This document shows, one piece after another, positions 62,334 to 64,000 of a stretch of DNA of 64,000 nucleotides. The translations under genes were made by a program, and so were the position numbers. The notes under the pieces are model-generated. The model was not told where the DNA came from, did no database searches, and saw only the letters and a list, made by a program, of their open reading frames with translations. Positions within the stretch are counted from its first letter, which is position 1. Each line of letters starts with the position of its first letter. Origin of the DNA: Deinococcus deserti VCD115 (GTDB lineage Bacteria; Deinococcota; Deinococci; Deinococcales; Deinococcaceae); NCBI RefSeq assembly GCF_000020685.1, contig NC_012526.1, forward strand, positions 1,838,001 to 1,902,000, in the 5' to 3' direction.

Positions 62334-62411
62334 GCAGCGCCTGCGAGCGAATAAAACTCCCAGCGCAATCGTTCCAGGAACGGTGCGCTAGCCTCAGGAC
62401 GGACCCTACCT

Positions 62412-64000
62412 ATGAAGATTCACGTCCTGCCCCCTCATGTCGCCCGCTTGATCGCCGCCGGCGAGGTGGTGTCGCGCCCGCTGGACGTGGTCCGTGAGCT
62501 GCTGGACAACGCCCTGGACGCTGGGGCCACCCGGGTCGACATCGAGGTTGAGGGCGGCGGGCTTTCGCTGGTGCGGGTGCGTGACAACGGCTCGGGAATT
62601 CCGGCCGACATGGTGGCCCTGGCCCCCGCCCGGCACGCGACCAGCAAGCTGGCCCCCGAGACTGACGCCGTGAACCGGGTCACGACCCTGGGCTTCCGGG
62701 GTGAGGCGCTCTGGGCCGCGGCACAGGCGGGTATCCTGGAGCTGGTCACCCGCCCGGCGCAGCAGGTCGGCGCGGCGCAGGTGAGCGCTCACGGTGATCA
62801 GCTCAGCGTCTCGCGCACCTCTGCCCCCGCAGGCACGACCGTGACTGTGCGGCATCTGTTTGCCCATCTGCCGGCCCGGCTGCGGACCCAGGCGACGCCC
62901 GCCGCCGAGGTCCGTGAGATCACGACACTGATCGGCCGTTACGTGCTGCACCATCCGGGACTGCACTGGCGCCTTACCGTGGATGGGGAAGCGCGGCTGA
63001 CGCACGCACCGTCCGACCACCGGGGTGCGGTGGCCAGCGTCTATGGCCCGCTCAGCGCCAACCGGGTGGTCAGCCTGGAAGCTCCGGGGCTGCGCGGCGT
63101 GGTCTCCCGCCCGGAATTGACCCGGGCGCGGCGGGACCGGATGCATTTCAGTATCAACGGCCGACCCGTGGTGGCTGCACCCGAACTGGAAAAGGCGGTC
63201 ATCGAAGGGCTCGCCGAACTGATTCCGGCCGGCGTGGCACCGCTGTGCGTGCTGGATCTGACAGTCGAACCCGAGAATCAGAACCCGAACGTTCACCCGG
63301 CCAAACAGATTGTCGCGCTGGCTGATCTTGGCGCGGTAGCCGCCCAGGTCCGTGACGCGGTGGCACAGGCCATGGCGGGTCAGGTCCTGGCACGGGGTAT
63401 GCCAGCGCTGAGATCTCCCACCGAGAGCGAGGCAGCCCCACGTCAGAGCAGCTTCCCGCGCCTCACCCAGCTTGGCCTCTATCAGGACCTGTATCTGCTG
63501 GCGCAGGGAGAGGGAGACCTGTGGATCGTGGACGCCCACGCCGCTCACGAGCGCGCGCTGTATGAACAGCTGACCCGTGACCTGAGGGCAGCTCCGCCGC
63601 ATGAGCTGCCGGAGCCGGAACTCCTGCACCTGACCCCGGGCCAGCTGGCCCGGCTGCACGAACGCGGACCTGAACTGCGAAGCTGGGGGCTGACTATCGA
63701 GGACTTCGGTGCTGGTCTGGCGCGGCTGCGGACCGTGCCGGCCACCCTGGCCGCACTGCCTGTTCCCCGACTGCACGAACAGATTGTCGAGGCCGCACTC
63801 GGCGACGGCCCTGACCCTCAACGCGACGTTCTGGCGCGGCTGGCCTGCGCACCTGCCCTGAAAGCCGGCATGCTGACTCTGCAACTGGGCGAACAGGTTC
63901 TGGCCGCCCTGAGCACCTGCGAACAGCCCTGGTCGTGCCCGCACGGCCGCCCGACCACCCTGCGGCTGGCCGAACGTGATCTGGCCCATGCTTTTGGCCG
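62412..64000 (+). CDS. mutL: DNA mismatch repair protein MutL, partial (3' end beyond window)
   Basis: Mismatch-repair ATPase. About 530 codons are visible with no stop before the edge. The GHKL ATPase has IAAGEVVSRPLDVVRELLDNALDAGA (catalytic Glu in REL, Mg Asn in DNA), VRDNGSGIP and TLGFRGEALWA. The C-terminal dimer domain carries WIVDAHAAHERALYEQL, equivalent to the DQHA-x2-E-x4-E endonuclease motif with Gln changed to Ala, and CPHGRP near the right edge, a second metal-site motif. A nicking MutL is expected, as in bacteria lacking MutH. No Shine-Dalgarno sequence. Confidence 0.95.
   Translation, partial: MKIHVLPPHVARLIAAGEVVSRPLDVVRELLDNALDAGATRVDIEVEGGGLSLVRVRDNGSGIPADMVALAPARHATSKLAPETDAVNRVTTLGFRGEALWAAAQAGILELVTRPAQQVGAAQVSAHGDQLSVSRTSAPAGTTVTVRHLFAHLPARLRTQATPAAEVREITTLIGRYVLHHPGLHWRLTVDGEARLTHAPSDHRGAVASVYGPLSANRVVSLEAPGLRGVVSRPELTRARRDRMHFSINGRPVVAAPELEKAVIEGLAELIPAGVAPLCVLDLTVEPENQNPNVHPAKQIVALADLGAVAAQVRDAVAQAMAGQVLARGMPALRSPTESEAAPRQSSFPRLTQLGLYQDLYLLAQGEGDLWIVDAHAAHERALYEQLTRDLRAAPPHELPEPELLHLTPGQLARLHERGPELRSWGLTIEDFGAGLARLRTVPATLAALPVPRLHEQIVEAALGDGPDPQRDVLARLACAPALKAGMLTLQLGEQVLAALSTCEQPWSCPHGRPTTLRLAERDLAHAFG

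Overview
The window is bacterial chromosomal DNA of high GC content and fits the genus Deinococcus. Three signals support this. First, gyrB is preceded by a perfect 17-bp radiation/desiccation response motif (45432-45448). Second, many genes carry a TANNNT -10 element only 5-8 nt before the start codon with no Shine-Dalgarno sequence, which is the leaderless-mRNA layout known to be common in Deinococcus. Third, gene content and protein style fit: polA without a proofreading motif, Nudix, HIT, YcaQ-like and DUF2254 proteins, and many small lipoproteins. No species is claimed. I found no tRNA, rRNA, CRISPR array, prophage or complete insertion sequence.

Layout. 1-3091: a secreted type I pullulanase (minus strand, cut by the left edge). 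3.2-7.8 kb: a c-di-AMP receptor-like gene, polA and glmM. 7.9-13.4 kb: a Gly/Ser/His-rich small protein with a phosphotransferase, a YcaQ-type glycosylase, nadE, an SDR, and a coupled HIT-HAD pair. 13.5-14.9 kb: a PadR regulator with two membrane proteins sharing an N-terminal EEWHQG motif. 14.9-23.6 kb: a histidine/serine catabolic island, hutU-hutG-hutI-hutH under a divergent IclR gene, flanked by the separated serine dehydratase subunits sdaAA and sdaAB. A Thr/Asp-repeat secreted protein with a WGxxGxxG-type C-terminus lies inside the island.

23.7-29.2 kb is looser accessory sequence. It holds lipoproteins, an atypical pyrophosphatase-like protein, a 1.2-kb stretch with little coding potential that ends in an AT-rich islet, and an HMA-like small protein. 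29.2-34.9 kb: a CitA/DcuS-like two-component system divergent from a complete tricarboxylate transporter, tctCBA. 34.9-38.3 kb: a LiaS/LiaF/LiaR-like three-gene system. 38.4-39.8 kb: a PadR operon that ends in a signal peptidase I gene split by an in-frame TGA. 40-43 kb: rbfA-thioesterase-Nudix with overlapping ends, a LysM/phosphodiester glycosidase protein and a membrane protein. 43.2-47.6 kb: a VWA protein divergent from gyrB.

48-53 kb: a haloalkane dehalogenase, a pair of paralogous exported proteins (one fused to a cupredoxin), a cyclase/kynurenine-formamidase-like enzyme, a pterin dehydratase-thioesterase pair and a 40-codon gene. 53-64 kb: mutS, a lipoprotein, a DUF2254 membrane protein behind a short overlapping ORF, an FMN-dependent hydroxyacid oxidase, a membrane protein with a degenerate GGDEF domain, a thioredoxin-fold protein, a FAD-linked oxidase, and mutL (cut by the right edge).

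Functional links visible from the sequence are genome maintenance (polA, gyrB, mutS, mutL, YcaQ-like), amino-acid catabolism (hut and sda), envelope-stress or nutrient sensing (two two-component systems, two PadR modules) and alpha-hydroxyacid oxidation (two flavoenzymes). The observations most worth checking are the interrupted lepB, the Ile in the GyrB Toprim motif, the gyrB response motif, the EEWHQG module and the WGxxGxxG repeat protein.
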